Assembly (NCBI GenBank): GCA_937121005.1
Contig: CAKZKB010000446.1
Coordinates: forward strand, 1 to 7,205
Length of the DNA: 7,205 nucleotides
Source of the DNA: an uncultured cyanobacterium
GTDB taxonomy: Bacteria; Cyanobacteriota; Cyanobacteriia; Cyanobacteriales; Geitlerinemataceae
Direction: 5' to 3'
How positions within the stretch are numbered: position 1 is the first letter of the stretch; every line of letters begins with the position of its first letter. The notes beneath the pieces were generated by a model. That model saw only the letters and a program-made list of their open reading frames with translations, had not been told where the DNA came from and made no database searches. The translations under genes and the position numbers were made by a program. Shown in pieces: positions 5,223 to 7,205 of this stretch.

Positions 5223-6088
5223 CTACAATTTGGCAGCAACGATAAGACCCAAACCCAACAGCATACAAATTTTGATGAAGCGGGCGATCGCGTTATAATT
5301 CTTAACGCCAACCGCCGACAGCGTTAAAAAGAATAGGGTACACAAAAAGGGAAATCAACACCGACGATCGACAAGGTAAGATAGGCAGGTTTGGCAGTTA
5401 ACCAATAGGGAAGCAGCGATCCCACTGCGATCGTCCCCATTAACACAATAGCAAAGCGCTCGGCTGTTTCCAATCCGAATTTTGCCGGGAAGGTACGCAC
5501 ATTTAAGGCTCGATCGCCTTCAACGTCTGCCATATCCTTAACAAATTCTCTCACCGTTGTCAACCCAAAGGTCAAATAGGCTGGAACTGCCAGTCTCCAA
5601 AGTTCCCCGAAAGCCGATCCAGAGAATAAAAAAGTCATGCCGATAATGGCAGCAATGGTAACATTACCGATGGCAGGCGTTCCTTTTAAATACAAGCTGT
5701 AAACGATACTCAATGTGGCAATACAAGTCGCGATCGTCCAGGCTTGCCAGTTGATGAATGCGGAGACAGCAATTCCCAATCCAAACAAAGCGATCGCGCC
5801 ATAATAGGCAGTCTCAATTCTAACCTGATGTTGGGGCAAGGGACGACCGGGGCGCTGAATCTTGTCGATTTCGTAATCGATAACATCGTTAAAAGCATTG
5901 GAAGCCGCAATAATACTGGCAACGGCGATCGTCGCCACAATAATAACGCGCCAGTTGTCGAGTTCTCCTAGAATGTAGGCAGAAACAACAACAGCGAGAC
6001 ATCCGAGTAGGACATTTCCCCATCGAAAAAGTTGCAAAAAACTAGCGATCGGTTTCATAGGTTTAAACTGTTGCAAACATTTAGACAT
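5223..6088 (-). CDS. UbiA-family membrane prenyltransferase, frameshifted near the 3' end
   Basis: UbiA enzymes move a polyprenyl group from its diphosphate to an acceptor within the membrane. Both metal/diphosphate motifs are intact: N67-D68-x2-D71-x3-D75 followed by RPGRPLP (79-85), and K184-D185-x2-D188-x-E-G-D192. The second motif, preceded by TVREFV, resembles digeranylgeranylglyceryl-phosphate synthase-like members, so the acceptor may be a glycerol lipid or a quinol or aromatic precursor. As read, the frame stops at 5324 (254 residues) just after an unusual CVPYSF ending. Adding one base to the five-base T run (minus strand, 5348-5344) restores a normal final helix ending ARFIKICMLLG...VAAKL, with TAG at 5223 and 288 residues, the family's usual length. 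ATG 6088 is the outermost start; ATG 6058 is an alternative. It is the first gene of a unit with the PaxB-like cyclase. Confidence 0.85.
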
Positions 6089-6327
6089 GGTATTTCTACC
6101 GGGAAGGCAGTTGCCATCGCAATTTTAGATTCTATATTTTTCCCTCGTTGCGTTCCTCCGGGACGCAATGAACTGTGGAGGCTCCGCCTCCATTTTACAT
6201 GAGGTAGAGCCTCAAGAATTACGTTCCCTGGCAGAGCCAGAGGAACAAGGGGAAGGATTACTAAGGGGGACGGAAGAGGGATCTTGACAATCATTGGGAG
6301 ATTAACCTAAATGCTGGCCAACTTGTT
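6089..6327. other. Intergenic region between sfsA and the UbiA gene
   Basis: These 239 bases contain the hairpin cluster and no convincing gene. A frame covering 6055-6294 on the minus strand translates straight through the hairpins and is not credible. On the minus strand the AT-rich stretch TATAGAATCTAAAAT (6135-6121) could hold a -10 element about 35-45 bases before ATG 6088, but no clear -35 accompanies it. A purine-rich run (6248-6280, plus strand) shows no further structure I can name. Confidence 0.5.
6148..6246. repeat. Cluster of four adjacent triloop hairpins
   Basis: Four inverted repeats follow one another between sfsA and the UbiA gene. First, TTGCGTTCC (6148-6156) pairs with GGGACGCAA (6160-6168), loop TCC. 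Second, TGGAGGC (6176-6182) pairs with GCCTCCA (6186-6192), loop TCC. Third, TGAGGT (6200-6205) pairs with GCCTCA (6209-6214) with one T-G pair, loop AGA. Fourth, GTTCCCTGGC (6223-6232) pairs with GCCAGAGGAAC (6236-6246) with one bulged A, loop AGA. Such GAGGC/GCCTC and GTTCC/GGAAC units recall dispersed palindromic repeats of filamentous cyanobacteria. Read from the sfsA side they could end sfsA transcripts or form a structured leader for the UbiA message. Confidence 0.7.
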
Positions 6328-7053
6328 TTAGAGTTGTAACTTTGCCAACCCCAAATAGCGAAGGCCTTCAGGAGTGACATCAAAGCGACAAGGGAGAATT
6401 TCTACACCTTTAGCAGCCGCTTCGCGTAACAACCGTCCGTATTCGGGATCGGCTTCGTCTCCAGGAGAAAAGCGATCGCAATCTCCTCGGTTAATAAAGT
6501 ATAGCATGACCGATCGAGCGTTTGGTATCAAATCTGTCAGTTCTCGCAAATGTCGCTGACCGCGATCGGTGACGGTATCGGGAAATAATGCCAGAGGGGG
6601 ACGAGCCCAAGTAGTGTTTTTGACTTCTACATAAATCGGTCGATCGCCCTCTTTCCCTGACAGCAAAAAGTCCACTCGACTGGCGCGATCGCTGCCGTAA
6701 ACGACTTCAGATTTAATTGTATCGTACTCACCTAACTCGGGAATCGCTTTCGACTCTAACATATTCTTAACAACTCGATTGGGCAATGCTGTATTAATTC
6801 CCACCCAAGTTCGCCGTTCGTCTGGCATTTGAATGGTTTCCCAAGTATAGGGATACTTGCGCTTCGGGTTGGGACTGTGAGAGAGTAGGACTTGAGAGCC
6901 GCGATCGCAAACTCCGGTCATGGGGCCAGTATTGGGGCAATGAGCCGTAACAATTTCTCCCGTGACCAATTCTACATCAGCCAGAAATCGCTTGTAGCGC
7001 TTTACCAGCGTACCGGAATACAAAGCAGGATAGCGATAAACGAAGTCTTCCAT
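6328..7053 (-). CDS. sfsA: SfsA family protein (sugar fermentation stimulation protein A homologue)
   Basis: The 241-residue product matches the usual SfsA length and sequence throughout. SfsA pairs an N-terminal OB-like DNA-binding part with a PD-(D/E)XK nuclease fold; in E. coli it was found through stimulation of maltose metabolism genes, and its role in cyanobacteria is not established. Hallmarks are FLADVEL (23-29), HCPNTGPMTG (38-47), PNPKRKYPYTWE (61-72), VGINTALPN (84-92), SRVDFLL with D128, YVEVKN with E143 and K145, FPDTVTDRGQRHL, and the long conserved block MLYFINRGDCDRFSPGDEADP. I start at ATG 7053, where family similarity begins (MEDFVYRYPALY); the longer frame to 7179 adds 42 residues unlike the family. 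No strong Shine-Dalgarno is seen. It precedes the UbiA gene on the same strand, separated by the hairpin cluster. Confidence 0.93.
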   Translation of the reverse strand: MEDFVYRYPALYSGTLVKRYKRFLADVELVTGEIVTAHCPNTGPMTGVCDRGSQVLLSHSPNPKRKYPYTWETIQMPDERRTWVGINTALPNRVVKNMLESKAIPELGEYDTIKSEVVYGSDRASRVDFLLSGKEGDRPIYVEVKNTTWARPPLALFPDTVTDRGQRHLRELTDLIPNARSVMLYFINRGDCDRFSPGDEADPEYGRLLREAAAKGVEILPCRFDVTPEGLRYLGLAKLQL

Positions 7054-7205
7054 ATTGGCAACCACTGCGATCGCAGATGAATAGGATAAACTCAGATAGT
7101 TTTTCGGTAACGGTGCTCCTTGTAATAGCAGATTCAGTAGAACAGTTACAGTATTTGTAGGGGCTAAGCATTCGCACAAGTTAATAAACGATTCTACCGA
7201 TAACT
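7054..7205. other. Upstream region of sfsA to the window edge
   Basis: These 152 bases contain no recognisable gene. On the minus strand TTACCG and TCCTAT are spaced 18 bases apart (about 7109-7080), a weak candidate sfsA promoter. An open frame extends sfsA upstream through this region but its residues do not resemble the SfsA family, so I treat it as untranslated. Confidence 0.4.

Noticed and set aside
6055..6294. Minus-strand frame of 79 codons before the UbiA gene
   Set aside because: It translates the hairpin cluster and overlaps the UbiA start in another frame, so it is not a credible gene.
6284..6312. Plus-strand TTGACA followed by TAAATG as a promoter
   Set aside because: No rightward gene follows; the downstream plus strand is opposite sfsA, and the -10 match is poor.
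7054..7179. N-terminal extension of SfsA to 7179
   Set aside because: The extra 42 residues do not resemble SfsA proteins, which begin at the ATG at 7053.

Overview
The window looks like chromosomal DNA of a cyanobacterium, probably filamentous. The octamer GCGATCGC (HIP1), a cyanobacterial hallmark, recurs through most of it. The proteins with recognisable families fit that, and the intergenic spaces carry small palindromic repeats of the kind scattered through filamentous cyanobacterial genomes. No rRNA, tRNA, CRISPR array or transposase gene is visible.

Layout, left to right. (1) 2-415 (+) is the 3' end of a GC-rich gene of unknown function, cut by the window edge. (2) 425-453 is a hairpin between convergent genes. 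(3) 445-2820 (-) is an accessory island: a decayed Uma2 5' end, a consensus sigma-70 promoter, an AT-rich 543-codon gene with an N-terminal DUF4365-like PD-(D/E)XK nuclease domain, and an intact Uma2-family gene joined to it by an ATGA overlap. The two Uma2 5' ends form an in-register direct repeat around the nuclease gene. (4) 2856-3275 (-) is a cyclophilin-type prolyl isomerase, divergent from (5) 3377-4504 (+), a THUMP/RlmL-type rRNA guanine-N2 methyltransferase. (6) 4506-6088 (-) is a two-gene unit: a UbiA-family prenyltransferase carrying a single-base frameshift near its 3' end, followed by a seven-helix membrane protein that closely matches the PaxB-type terpene cyclases. (7) 6148-6246 holds four consecutive triloop hairpins. 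(8) 6328-7053 (-) is SfsA.

The most interesting parts are two. The UbiA plus PaxB-like pair is the enzyme combination of meroterpenoid and prenylated-indole cyclisation pathways, here in a cyanobacterium and without the usual cluster partners in view; it may make a cyclised prenyl lipid or quinol. The island at 0.98-2.82 kb looks like a cargo nuclease gene placed between two Uma2 start regions, so that recombination between the repeats would delete it and leave an intact uma2. Cyclophilin, the methyltransferase and SfsA are ordinary housekeeping neighbours. All functional statements rest on motif recognition by eye; no database search was run.
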